NCBI RefSeq assembly: GCF_003752135.1
Contig: NZ_RJVK01000002.1
Location: 248,001-312,000, forward strand
DNA: 64,000 bases
Reading direction: 5' to 3'
From: Caminibacter pacificus
Lineage (GTDB): Bacteria > Campylobacterota > Campylobacteria > Campylobacterales > Nautiliaceae
The notes under the pieces were generated by a model. The model was given only the letters and a program-made list of their open reading frames with translations. It was not told where the DNA came from and did no database searches. Shown here one piece after another: positions 25,273 through 34,823 of the stretch; position 1 is the first letter of the stretch; each line of letters starts with the position of its first letter. The position numbers and the translations under genes were made by a program.

Positions 25273-27033
25273 CTATTTCCAATAATATCTATAATTAACA
25301 AAAATTCTGTATGCGTTTTTTTCACTCAAATAATTGAAAGCATCTCCGCCTAAGAAATACCCGGCTCCGATTTTTAATTTTTGTTTTTTGGTTGTGTTAT
25401 ATTGATATACCAAGTCGATTTCATTTCCGATATCTTTGCTTTTTCCGTTAGTAGGATAAAAATACTTAGTATTGAATTGAACTTTTTTCTTAACGTCTTG
25501 ACGATAATTATGCAATGAAGCGATTAGTGCGGCTTTCGGATTAAAGTCATATATTCCGTATAAAGAAATAATATGTAAATTTTCAAGTACAGGATTTAAA
25601 ACGTTTCCGTAGTATCTAAACGAAAAACTTTTATTTAGATAATCGGAGTTGTTCGTTGCAATATACGGCTGAGTAAAATAGTGACTTCCGCTACCGAAAG
25701 CATAACTTGCCGCATATGAAAGTTTTTGTGAATACGGAGCTCTAAAGCCGATATCAAAACCATACCCGTCACTTCTGTTGGTTTTGGTATATTTATTTAT
25801 TTTACCGCCGCTATATCCAACATTTAGCCAATAAAATAGATTTTTTTCAAATCCGTTTAAGTCCACACCCAAAAACGATAGTTTTCTATTTTTAATATAC
25901 CCGTCATTAGGTTTTGAATGCTCGTAAATATAATAAAAACCTACGTTTTTTCTGTAATAATATTCATAATTCGTATGTAAAATAAAAAAACTCGAATGTT
26001 TTAATTTTGATTTTGGAGAGTTATCATCCGTAATCGTTTCGTTATTTATCCTTGTGGCTGCAATCAACTGATAAGTTAAAAGATTGTTTTCATTAAACAC
26101 CATTATCTCATCAAGAGGCGCATCATACCACCAAGACCTAAAATCTTTTGTTTTTTTACGACCGATTAAGATATTCGCCATATCGCAATTTAAACAATAA
26201 CTTCTAATATAAAGTTCATTTATATCTAAATAAGCGTCAAAAGAGACATCTCCACTTGAATTTTTTCTGGAAAGAATAATTCTGTCATCAGTAAAAAATT
26301 TCCAATTATTCCAAAAGAATTTTTCATATATAATCCCAAGTTTTATATTTTCACTATCTCCATAAAGCCTTGAAGTGTATTTTTGTCCTTGATATAAGTT
26401 ACCATATACATCCCAATAAAAAATATAATTTGAAACGGATGGATATTTACATGTAAAAATATTATTATTTTTTTGAGTAGAGCTGTTATTATTTTCTGAC
26501 GTTACTTTTACTACTTTTAATGATATATTATTTTCATTTTTTAAATAGTCTTTAACTTCAATATGTATAGAACTTAAAACTTTTGTTTTATTTACTTCCC
26601 ACGAATAATTTTTTTTCGTATTACATCCGCATTCACCTTTGCAATATATAAGCCAATTATTCTTTTTTTTGATAGCAACAGGAGTTATATAACTTGCGGA
26701 TAATTTATTTTTAGGCTTTACAACTTTTACGAAATGTTCTTTATTTTTAGGATACAAAACAATACCCAAATTAGGATTATAAGGGATAATTAACGGATAT
26801 TTATAATATTTTTTTACTTTTTTAAGATACTCTTTTGCTGCTTTATAGCTTTTGAACGGTTCTATTTTATATTCCACGAATCTCGTATATTGTTTAACAA
26901 TTCCGTTTGGAAAACGCTTAATAAATTTTTGAGCCGCTTTTTTATCAAATGTCTTAGTACTAAATGCAATAATAGAATACTCTTTTGCAAAAGCAAAAAG
27001 AGAAATGATTAATATTAAAATTACCTTTTTCAT
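25273..27033 (-). CDS. algE: AlgE-like outer-membrane alginate export porin with N-terminal SPOR-like domain
   Basis: 586 aa. Signal peptide (about 1-17), then a short repeat domain of about 70 residues beginning EYSIIAFS that closely matches the C-terminal domain of the Alg44-like protein. A linker with CKGECGC follows, and from about residue 210 to the end a beta-barrel region. The barrel contains RSWWYDAPLDEIM near residue 300, matching the conserved WWYD segment of AlgE in my memory, and ends in FVNYRYYWK. The ATG at 27033 (AGGAG 5 nt before) shares one base with the algG stop. AlgE of Pseudomonas (about 490 aa) forms the alginate-selective channel; the N-terminal addition is new to me. 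Confidence 0.82.
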   Translation of the reverse strand: MKKVILILIISLFAFAKEYSIIAFSTKTFDKKAAQKFIKRFPNGIVKQYTRFVEYKIEPFKSYKAAKEYLKKVKKYYKYPLIIPYNPNLGIVLYPKNKEHFVKVVKPKNKLSASYITPVAIKKKNNWLIYCKGECGCNTKKNYSWEVNKTKVLSSIHIEVKDYLKNENNISLKVVKVTSENNNSSTQKNNNIFTCKYPSVSNYIFYWDVYGNLYQGQKYTSRLYGDSENIKLGIIYEKFFWNNWKFFTDDRIILSRKNSSGDVSFDAYLDINELYIRSYCLNCDMANILIGRKKTKDFRSWWYDAPLDEIMVFNENNLLTYQLIAATRINNETITDDNSPKSKLKHSSFFILHTNYEYYYRKNVGFYYIYEHSKPNDGYIKNRKLSFLGVDLNGFEKNLFYWLNVGYSGGKINKYTKTNRSDGYGFDIGFRAPYSQKLSYAASYAFGSGSHYFTQPYIATNNSDYLNKSFSFRYYGNVLNPVLENLHIISLYGIYDFNPKAALIASLHNYRQDVKKKVQFNTKYFYPTNGKSKDIGNEIDLVYQYNTTKKQKLKIGAGYFLGGDAFNYLSEKNAYRIFVNYRYYWK

Positions 27034-29648
27034 CAATTCTCCTGCATTAATTCGTGAATTTGTTTTTTGGAAACTTTGTGAAGTCTATATTCGTTTATTA
27101 ATTTCAAATATTGATCGATATAAGGATTTAAAACTTTTATCATTTTACTTCTTTCGGTTTGATAATATTGATCTAAACTATCCCTAATCCTTTTTAGTCT
27201 AATAGATACAAGCTTGCAATCCGGCGAATCTTTTATTAACTGATTTTCTTTTAATAATTTTCGGTAATACGCTTTTTTAGGTTCATTCGCCTTTGCAAAA
27301 ATATAATGTATCTTTTTTATAATTTTAGGAGTAAAAATAGTAAAATCCTTCAAAGGTAAACTGCAATATTCAAAATAATCTTTAGCACCCGAATGTTTAA
27401 ATTTATAATTAAAAATTTTCCAAGCACTCTCGATCTTAGCTTTTTTTCTATCATCAATTTTACAAGCCGAACTGTAAATATCATCAACAACTTTATAATT
27501 TTTTAATCTATTTAAAGCAATTTCAAAGGCTTTATTTATATCGTTTTTATCTACAGGCACGACATAAGGAATTTGAGAAATATCAATTTTAGCTCTACTA
27601 TTTCCAAAAATAATACTTTGAGCGATATAACTTATTGCGTTTATATACTCTTTTTTAGTATTTGCTTTTGATAAAAGAAAATATCCATACGAACTCATAT
27701 CGTTAGGATATAATTGAGAAATACCTCTAATATATTCTTTTTGAGCCATATACTGATTTTTATATTTTGAAACATATAATTTTCCTAACATTTCAGAAAC
27801 AAAATCGTTATTACACGAAGCGTCAATAAATATTTTTCTCGCTTCATCAACAACTTTTTTACTCATCCTGATTTCATCAATACTTCTCGCTCTAAAAGGA
27901 TTTCCTATTCCATATAATTTAAACTTACCGTGATTTTTATCGATTTTAGAGGTAAATATATTTAAATCCCCACCGAAATTCGGATAATATTTATTTCTTA
28001 ATTCATTATCTTTTAGATAAACAGCGGCATTATTCTTAACTACAATACTATAAAAAATATTATCGATTATTTTGTTATCTTCCACAACAGCCGCAGTTGC
28101 TTTATGATAAGGATCCCTAGCAAAATTTCTATAAATCATACCGTCAATATTTTTCGTTAAAACTTCAACTCCGTTTTTTGCATTGTATGCTATATAATTA
28201 TCAAGAACACTGATTCTTAAAGAGTTTCTGATAATTATTCCGTCTATTTTATTACCGATTAAATAATTTTTATAAACAAGAACATCATCACTTTCTTGTA
28301 TGGAAACTCCCATATAACCATTAATAGCCGATAGATTATCAAAAATATAATTATAATTTGATAATCTATCTAGCATAATTCCGGCCGAATGGTTATTGAA
28401 AGAAAAATTTTGAGCGATAATAGTATGATTTACTTGTCTTGAAATAACAATTCCATGAGCATGTTTTGCTTTAGCGGTAATATTTCTCGCAATAATCAAA
28501 CCTTCGGAATAATCATGAGGGTCAATATTATAAATCAAATTATCATACATCAAATTTCCAATTATTGCCGTATTTTTGGCTTCGGAACAATAAAATCCCA
28601 TCATATTATCAACCATTGTATTACCTATGTAATATCCTTTTGGTAATCCTCTTTGATTTAAAAAAGTGAATAAATTGTATTTATTTACGATTAAATCTTT
28701 AGGAAAATGTAACAAAGCTATTCCGAAAGTAGCCGAAGTTGAATGAAATCCCAATCCTTTAAAATAGTTATTTATAAAATACGTTTTTGAACCGGTAAGT
28801 CCGATAAAATATGGTCTAGGTTTTTGAAGTCCTATTAATAACAACTCTTCTTCAGGTATATGTTCTCTTTTATCGTAATTATTATCTTTTAAATTCCACG
28901 TTATAAATTTAGAATTTTTTGCGTAAATATCACCATGATACATGATAAAAACAGGTTTCGGGGTAGTTTCTAAAAGAAGGGTTTTATTATTCACTACCAA
29001 TTTAGCGGTAGGAGAAATATATAGCGGAACTTTTAAAATATAAGTTTTATCGTCAATCTTTTTTAAGATACTAGGATTATGTATTTTCTGATAAAGATAA
29101 TCAATTGAATAAACACCGTTATAAAGCACCATTACTTTTGTAGAAAGATTATGCTTTCTATAAAATCTATAAAAATCATACAAGTTTACGGTAGGCATAA
29201 AAGTGATTTTCGTAATATCAATAAAATCGATTCCATTACCGTAAAATTTAGTAGGAAAGTTTTTTTCTAATATTTGGGGTTTAAATTTAGAGATTATTTT
29301 ATTGACATTTTTAGGTTTTACCGTTGAAGTTGTAGGGAAAATTACATATTGGTCTTTAAAAGTTACATTGTGTTCAACAATTTTAGGAGTTACGAAATTA
29401 AACTTTAAATGGTGTAGTGTATAATTTGCTTCTTTATATGTTTTGTAACATCCTACATAAGAAAGATTATTATCCCAAACAATTCTATCATCCAATAAAT
29501 TACATTTAACTTCTCTAAAATTAGGATTATCTCTAAAGTTATACGGATAAACAGGAGTAAAAAGTCCTGTTTGTGTCAATATGGAATAACATTTACCCGC
29601 ATAAAGCGTTATAACCGCTGTTAATAAAACAAATAACTTTTTAGTCAT
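27033..29648 (-). CDS. algG: AlgG-like mannuronan C5-epimerase with long C-terminal extension
   Basis: 871 aa, secreted (signal peptide KKLFVLLTAVITLYAG). A central right-handed beta-helix holds the catalytic DPHD motif at residues 376-379 inside NIDPHDYSEGLIIARN, the signature of periplasmic AlgG, which converts mannuronate to guluronate in the polymer. Residues about 20-100 resemble a divergent SPOR-like repeat. After the helix (about residue 600) comes some 270 residues of alpha-helical, TPR-like sequence absent from the 540-aa Pseudomonas enzyme. Start overlaps the alg44 stop by 8 nt. The extension might supply a scaffold function, since no algX is present. Confidence 0.88.
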   Translation of the reverse strand: MTKKLFVLLTAVITLYAGKCYSILTQTGLFTPVYPYNFRDNPNFREVKCNLLDDRIVWDNNLSYVGCYKTYKEANYTLHHLKFNFVTPKIVEHNVTFKDQYVIFPTTSTVKPKNVNKIISKFKPQILEKNFPTKFYGNGIDFIDITKITFMPTVNLYDFYRFYRKHNLSTKVMVLYNGVYSIDYLYQKIHNPSILKKIDDKTYILKVPLYISPTAKLVVNNKTLLLETTPKPVFIMYHGDIYAKNSKFITWNLKDNNYDKREHIPEEELLLIGLQKPRPYFIGLTGSKTYFINNYFKGLGFHSTSATFGIALLHFPKDLIVNKYNLFTFLNQRGLPKGYYIGNTMVDNMMGFYCSEAKNTAIIGNLMYDNLIYNIDPHDYSEGLIIARNITAKAKHAHGIVISRQVNHTIIAQNFSFNNHSAGIMLDRLSNYNYIFDNLSAINGYMGVSIQESDDVLVYKNYLIGNKIDGIIIRNSLRISVLDNYIAYNAKNGVEVLTKNIDGMIYRNFARDPYHKATAAVVEDNKIIDNIFYSIVVKNNAAVYLKDNELRNKYYPNFGGDLNIFTSKIDKNHGKFKLYGIGNPFRARSIDEIRMSKKVVDEARKIFIDASCNNDFVSEMLGKLYVSKYKNQYMAQKEYIRGISQLYPNDMSSYGYFLLSKANTKKEYINAISYIAQSIIFGNSRAKIDISQIPYVVPVDKNDINKAFEIALNRLKNYKVVDDIYSSACKIDDRKKAKIESAWKIFNYKFKHSGAKDYFEYCSLPLKDFTIFTPKIIKKIHYIFAKANEPKKAYYRKLLKENQLIKDSPDCKLVSIRLKRIRDSLDQYYQTERSKMIKVLNPYIDQYLKLINEYRLHKVSKKQIHELMQEN

Positions 29649-31236
29649 TCTTTTTCACTTTACATTTGATGATAAAAGCATCTTTATAATATTTTTTTAC
29701 ATTATTTAAAACATAACTTTTTGCTTGTTTATAAGAATCAAACGATTCAATTTTAATCTCATAAATTTTTCCGACCTTTACTACTTTTGCATTGGTAAAT
29801 TTATTTAAAAACTCTTTTGATTTTCTATCGTTAAACGGTCTAGGAGATGAAGCCGCAATTATGCAATACTTATTTTCATACACAACTTCTTGTGTTTCTT
29901 GTTGTGTTTGGGGTTCATTATTAGTTTGTACTTCTGCAACTTCTTTTTCTTTTGTTTCTTCTGTTAGAGTTTTTTCATTATTTGTAGTTTCTTGAACGTT
30001 TTTTTCTTTCTGAATCTCATTGTTAATTTCATTTGCGTTATTGTCATCAGCTTTAAAATTTTCTTGAGCCTGTTCGTCTTGATTTTGAGATTCAGTTACT
30101 TGCTTTTTTTCAGGCTCACTTGAAGTTTGTTTTTCTTCTTTGATTGAATACCAGTCGTATTTATTTAACAAAGTATCGATAGTAATAACGGCACTTGTAC
30201 TTATTAAATCCGTAGAAGGTTTGTAATTAATTGGTTTTAAAATTACTTTATCGTAATTTCTTGCCTGGTTATAAATATTTTCAAGCGGTCTTGCGTGTTC
30301 TTCTACAACGTTATAAGGAAACTCTATTTTTGAAACTCTTGCATAAAATCTATCACCGTTAGGAAGTTGAACTTTCGCAATATCTCCGATTCTTATTTTC
30401 ACCAAATCTTTATGTAAAACGTTTGCAACTATATAAATTTCATAATTTTTTTCAAGGACGGCAAAAACAGGCTCACCCACATTTCTGAAATCTCCGTTAT
30501 GAATCATAATTTTAAAAATCGTTCCGTTAAGAGGTGATTTTACAACTTTCACACCTCCGTACATAATATGAGCATACATCAACACTTCGCTCGTATTTAC
30601 TTCTTGATTTACTTTAAAATCTTTTGCAAACTCTATATATGAAGGAGATGGTGCTCTAATAATTGTCATATTGGCATCAAAAAATGCGTTTTCACTTTTT
30701 ACGATATAAATTCTTTGGTACATTACGAAAAGTAAAAATAATATTAAAACTATTACGAAAAACCATAAAAGTAATAAGACCAAAATTGATTTTTTCTTAT
30801 CGACTTTCGGTTTGGTTTCTTTCTTTTCCATAAAATTAGCACGAGTTACCGCATGGATAATATCATCTTCAGTAACAATATCACCAGCTAAATATGCAGA
30901 AATAATTTGGTTTAAAATCGCTATTTGCTGAGGAGTAAGCTCTGTAAATCTTGCTCCGACTACCCCATCAGGTCTTTTAGATACGAATTCCAAATGCAGG
31001 TTATCAATAACGGTTTCGAAGTCATCGAATTTAAATATCATTTTTGCAACCACATGTTTTTTATTATAAATTTCATCCGGAAGTCCTATAATTCCCACCC
31101 CAGAAACAGACCAATCGTAAACTTTATATTTTTTACCTTCTATTTCTATAGTTGCCGGAATTTTATATCTTGCATGCTGTCTCGTTATTTCCGCTTCATG
31201 AACTATCTGTTTTGCTTTATCCGTATATTGTGCCAT
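29641..31236 (-). CDS. alg44: Alg44-like c-di-GMP receptor and periplasmic adaptor with C-terminal SPOR-like domain
   Basis: 531 aa. The N-terminal cytosolic PilZ domain has RQHAR (R19-R23) and DWSVSGVG (D41), the c-di-GMP-binding pattern. A membrane helix is near residues 150-172. The periplasmic part is HlyD-like (VNQEVNTSEVLMYAHI, SPLNGTIFKI). A long Glu/Asn/Gln-rich linker (about 365-450) follows, and a final 70-residue SPOR-like domain starts YCIIAASS. Pseudomonas Alg44 (389 aa) lacks this tail. PilZ binding of c-di-GMP activates polymerisation with Alg8. ATG at 31236 has AGGAGAAAGTT before it. Confidence 0.9.
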   Translation of the reverse strand: MAQYTDKAKQIVHEAEITRQHARYKIPATIEIEGKKYKVYDWSVSGVGIIGLPDEIYNKKHVVAKMIFKFDDFETVIDNLHLEFVSKRPDGVVGARFTELTPQQIAILNQIISAYLAGDIVTEDDIIHAVTRANFMEKKETKPKVDKKKSILVLLLLWFFVIVLILFLLFVMYQRIYIVKSENAFFDANMTIIRAPSPSYIEFAKDFKVNQEVNTSEVLMYAHIMYGGVKVVKSPLNGTIFKIMIHNGDFRNVGEPVFAVLEKNYEIYIVANVLHKDLVKIRIGDIAKVQLPNGDRFYARVSKIEFPYNVVEEHARPLENIYNQARNYDKVILKPINYKPSTDLISTSAVITIDTLLNKYDWYSIKEEKQTSSEPEKKQVTESQNQDEQAQENFKADDNNANEINNEIQKEKNVQETTNNEKTLTEETKEKEVAEVQTNNEPQTQQETQEVVYENKYCIIAASSPRPFNDRKSKEFLNKFTNAKVVKVGKIYEIKIESFDSYKQAKSYVLNNVKKYYKDAFIIKCKVKKND

Positions 31237-31245
31237 AACTTTCTC

Positions 31246-32763
31246 CTATAACCAGTTTAAATATGCCCAAAGATCATCAAAATTGATGTTTTGAACTAAA
31301 AAATTAATAATAATAATGAAAAACAACAACTGCAATAAAAGCATGGTATTCGAACTAAACCTTTGATACCATGCAATAAATCTGCTACCTGCCGCAAGTT
31401 TCGTTTTTTGTCTGGTCCAAGACTGTTTATATAAATGATTCCAAATATAAATTTTTACAAATGAACCAACTATCTGATTGTAATATAAGAAAAACGGCCA
31501 ACTCGGTAAAATATCTTTTCTGGAAGTTCGGTAAGCAAATGTCATTAATAATCTACTTAACATTACCCACCAAATATAAGCCGCAAAAATATACGCTCCC
31601 CAATGTATCGACCCAAATATCGCTATAAATAATCCATAAGGTGAAGTCCACATTGTAAATCGTTGATCCCAAAGAGCGTACCATGCATACCATCCAAGTA
31701 TTTTTCTCGGTATTTTAAGAGCCCTTTCGTTTGTCCTATATTGGTTACCAAACCATCTTTGCATAAGCATTATAGAACCGATAAAATAATTTTTATGAGG
31801 AATTTCTTCAATCGTATAAACTATTACATCCGGTACATAAAGCATATCCCAACCGTTTTTAATAACATAATACCAACTCGACTTATCATCACCCGTTAAG
31901 AACTTAAATCTTCCGAGTCTCCAATGTTCGATATAATCGTTTTGTACAGTATTTACAAACTCTCTATCGGCTACGATATTTGCTCTTATCATAGACATAC
32001 GACCCGTTAATGTCAAAACTCTATTGGAAAGAGCAAGAGACCCCATTGTAACGTTTCTTTGAGCAAATCTTAACCTATACCATCTTCTGTAAATATTAGT
32101 CGCTCTATCTTTTCCGTCAAGTCTTGCGTCTTCATCCGTAGTTAAAGCCCCTAAATTATCGTTTAAGCCGAATAATCTTGCAGATTTTTTAATAACTCCT
32201 TCACCTAAAATAGAATCCCCATCAACAACGGCAACTACGGATTTATAAAGATTGACAGGAGCGTTTGCCACTACTCTAAATCCTACCGCAAGACCGTCTC
32301 TTTTTCCGGTACCTTTAATTCTTGTGATTACGGGTTTGACCCTCTCAGGCGGATTCATCTCTAAAAATATTTTTCTAACAAGTCTCTCTTCAGACATTTC
32401 AACAATAGATGCAATCAGCGTAACATCATATCCGCAATTGATAGCCTCTTGAATAGCAGCTCTGTAAACTTCAACTGAAACACTCGTACCGATTCTAAAC
32501 GTAGTAATCAAAATAAATACATGTTCCGGATCTATTTCACTTCCTGCCTGTTGTTCCTCTTTTCTTATTCTCTTAAATTTAATCTTTCTATAGATTAAAG
32601 AACGAGTAATATTCAAGAAAAACCAAGAATATCTCCAAATCCCCACCAGACCCAAAAAGAAAATTAACTGTCTGGCATAAGGATCGAATTCCTTATAAGG
32701 AATAAGAAAACCGAGAATTACGACAACAAGGATATAAATCAGAAAAAAAAGAAACGTTTTCAC
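31246..32763 (-). CDS. alg8: Alg8-like mannuronan synthase (GT2)
   Basis: 505-aa processive family-2 glycosyltransferase in the inner membrane. Two N-terminal membrane helices, cytosolic GT domain with DGDS at 181-184 and TGDD at 288-291, the QRW-type motif (QRWFGNQYR) at 333-341, and four or so membrane spans at the C-terminus. Close in design and length to Pseudomonas Alg8 (494 aa), which polymerises GDP-mannuronate. GTG start, 28 nt after algD; the ribosome site may be AAAAGGA about 10 nt upstream. Confidence 0.93.
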   Translation of the reverse strand: MKTFLFFLIYILVVVILGFLIPYKEFDPYARQLIFFLGLVGIWRYSWFFLNITRSLIYRKIKFKRIRKEEQQAGSEIDPEHVFILITTFRIGTSVSVEVYRAAIQEAINCGYDVTLIASIVEMSEERLVRKIFLEMNPPERVKPVITRIKGTGKRDGLAVGFRVVANAPVNLYKSVVAVVDGDSILGEGVIKKSARLFGLNDNLGALTTDEDARLDGKDRATNIYRRWYRLRFAQRNVTMGSLALSNRVLTLTGRMSMIRANIVADREFVNTVQNDYIEHWRLGRFKFLTGDDKSSWYYVIKNGWDMLYVPDVIVYTIEEIPHKNYFIGSIMLMQRWFGNQYRTNERALKIPRKILGWYAWYALWDQRFTMWTSPYGLFIAIFGSIHWGAYIFAAYIWWVMLSRLLMTFAYRTSRKDILPSWPFFLYYNQIVGSFVKIYIWNHLYKQSWTRQKTKLAAGSRFIAWYQRFSSNTMLLLQLLFFIIIINFLVQNINFDDLWAYLNWL

Positions 32764-32791
32764 CCTTTTTTCATCCTTTTCCCCTTATTTT

Positions 32792-34108
32792 TTAAACTAT
32801 TCTAAAATAGTTCCCTTGTGATATTCTATCCTCGATTGCTGCTACGTCGATAATAATTTTATCTTTATATTTATCAGCTAATCCTTTAAATCGGTTATCT
32901 TTATTTCCAATTACTAAAATTTCTGAGCTATCAATTACTTCTTGGAGATTATCGGTGAGTCTTTCATTGATATGATGAAGTTCGGTTTCTAAAAATTCTT
33001 TTGCAGCCCCCTCTTCTCTTGCTTTAACTACATTTTCGTCAAAAATTTTAACAAAATATCCTTTACCAATCAATGTCTCAGTAAGCTCAAGTATCGGAGA
33101 TTCTCTTAAATCATCGGTTCCGGCTTTAAAACTAAGACCTAAAATACCGACTTTTTTCTTTCTTAAAGGTTTAATAAAATGATTAAAAACTCTTTTAATT
33201 TGATATTCGTTACTTTCCATTAAAGAGTTTAAAAGAGGTGTTTTTTCATCAACTTCTTTAGCTTTATAAGTTAAAGCCTTAACATCTTTTGGTAAACAAC
33301 TACCTCCGAACGCAAATCCCGGAGTTAAATAATAACAAGAAATATTAAGCTTTCTATCGGCACAAAAGATTTTCATCACTTTATGAGAATCAATTCCGAG
33401 TCTTGAACAAATCATACCTATTTCGTTACCGAAAGTAACTTTTACGGCATGCCAAGAATTATCAGCATATTTAACCATTTCCGCAGTTTCTATTTCCGTT
33501 TTGAAAAGAGGTGCTTCGTTTGTATCTATAAAAGAGTACAACTCTTCCAAAGTATTTGCAGTTTTTTCGTCACTTGCACCGATAACTGTTTTTGGAGGAT
33601 GATAAAAGTCCCAAATTGCCGTACTTTCTCTTAAAAATTCAGGATTTGAAGCATATCCAAAATCAACACCTACTTTTTTACCTGAATTTTCTTCAATAAT
33701 CGGAATTACAACACCTTTTCCCGTACCAGGTAAAACGGTGCTTCTCATAACTACGATATGAAAATCTTTTTTATCTTTTAAGACTTCACCTATTGATTTT
33801 GCCGCTTCTTTGATATATTTTAAATCGATACTTCCGTTTTCTCTTGAAGGAGTACCTACAGCAATAAAAGTAATATCACTATTTTCGATAGCTTCTTTAA
33901 GATTGGTTGTAGCTCTAAGTCTACCTTCTTTTACGTTTTTTTCAATTAAAACGTCAAGGTCTTTTTCCACTATAGGAGATTTTCCTTCGTTAATTAATTC
34001 CACTTTCGTTTTATCGATATCCATACCGATAACTTGATGCCCTTCGTTAGCTAACGCTGCGCTACATACGGCACCGACATACCCAAGTCCCACTACTGAT
34101 ATTCTCAT
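32792..34108 (-). CDS. algD: GDP-mannose 6-dehydrogenase AlgD
   Basis: Oxidises GDP-mannose to GDP-mannuronate, the committed step of alginate synthesis. NAD loop VVGLGYVGAV at residues 5-14, VGTPS at 84-88, and the catalytic thiol C271 in FGGSCLPKDV. 438 aa, against 436 for Pseudomonas AlgD. UDP-glucose dehydrogenases share these motifs, but the neighbours algA and alg8 decide for GDP-mannose. AAAGGATTAAC precedes the ATG. Confidence 0.93.
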   Translation of the reverse strand: MRISVVGLGYVGAVCSAALANEGHQVIGMDIDKTKVELINEGKSPIVEKDLDVLIEKNVKEGRLRATTNLKEAIENSDITFIAVGTPSRENGSIDLKYIKEAAKSIGEVLKDKKDFHIVVMRSTVLPGTGKGVVIPIIEENSGKKVGVDFGYASNPEFLRESTAIWDFYHPPKTVIGASDEKTANTLEELYSFIDTNEAPLFKTEIETAEMVKYADNSWHAVKVTFGNEIGMICSRLGIDSHKVMKIFCADRKLNISCYYLTPGFAFGGSCLPKDVKALTYKAKEVDEKTPLLNSLMESNEYQIKRVFNHFIKPLRKKKVGILGLSFKAGTDDLRESPILELTETLIGKGYFVKIFDENVVKAREEGAAKEFLETELHHINERLTDNLQEVIDSSEILVIGNKDNRFKGLADKYKDKIIIDVAAIEDRISQGNYFRIV

Positions 34109-34109
34109 G

Positions 34110-34823
34110 TTAATCCTTTACGGTTAATTTTTTAAATAATACTTTTGCACAACCATCGTCTTGCAAATAGACGCCGGCTTTAAAATAGTTGTAATATTTC
34201 CCCCAATAACCGACATCCATATTCACCTTTTCCACACCGTTAACAAAAATCTTCAAGACATTTTTATAAACCGATATTTTAACATCAAAAAACGATTTTG
34301 GCATAACTCCCAAATCAATCTTTTGATAGCGACTGAAAATATCGTCCCCCAATCTTATTATCGCCCAAATATGGCTCCTTTTTCCTTTTAGCTTTTTATA
34401 CCAAACCACTCTTAAAAGAGGTTTGTTTATAGTAGGCATATTTTTTAAAGTACTATCCGCATGTATTTGTAAAAAAGTAAACTCTTTTTTTTCATCAAGC
34501 GGAAAAAGTTTAACTTCCGCTTCCATTTCTTTTTTATTTTCAGTGCCTACTTTCCATATGTTTTTAAACCTAAGCTCGCTTCTATTATGATTACCACACA
34601 TATAAAAAACCATATATTTTCTATCTTGCAGATAAAAATACTTATTTGAATAATCTGCAAAATCCCCGTATTTTCTACTATATAAAGGGTTGAAAGAACT
34701 CTTGGGCGCTTGAAGTTTGGAAATTTCAAGGACCGGTTTAAACTTATCCAAAGAATACGGAGAATCGTGAGCTAATAACAACGTTGTAAAAAAGAAAAAA
34801 ATTACCTTCTTAAATTCTGCCAT
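34110..34823 (-). CDS. PL7-family alginate lyase
   Basis: 237 aa with a short signal peptide (VIFFFFTTLLLAHD). It carries all three hallmark motifs of polysaccharide lyase family 7: RSELR at 81-85, QIH at 119-121 (catalytic His), and YFKAGVYLQ at 213-221 (catalytic Tyr). Pseudomonas uses a PL5 lyase (AlgL) in its operon for periplasmic clearance or trimming; here a PL7 enzyme occupies that role. ATG at 34823 with GAGG upstream; overlaps the algA end by 14 nt and abuts algD. Confidence 0.92.
   Translation of the reverse strand: MAEFKKVIFFFFTTLLLAHDSPYSLDKFKPVLEISKLQAPKSSFNPLYSRKYGDFADYSNKYFYLQDRKYMVFYMCGNHNRSELRFKNIWKVGTENKKEMEAEVKLFPLDEKKEFTFLQIHADSTLKNMPTINKPLLRVVWYKKLKGKRSHIWAIIRLGDDIFSRYQKIDLGVMPKSFFDVKISVYKNVLKIFVNGVEKVNMDVGYWGKYYNYFKAGVYLQDDGCAKVLFKKLTVKD

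Noticed and set aside
29930-30130. Repetitive Glu/Gln/Asn tract in alg44 as a sign of a frameshift
   Set aside because: The frame stays open through it and a folded domain follows, so it is a flexible linker.
31246-32763. Cellulose or poly-GlcNAc synthase for the GT2 gene
   Set aside because: The PilZ domain is on a separate Alg44-like protein, and algD, algG and the PL7 lyase flank it, which fits Alg8 only.
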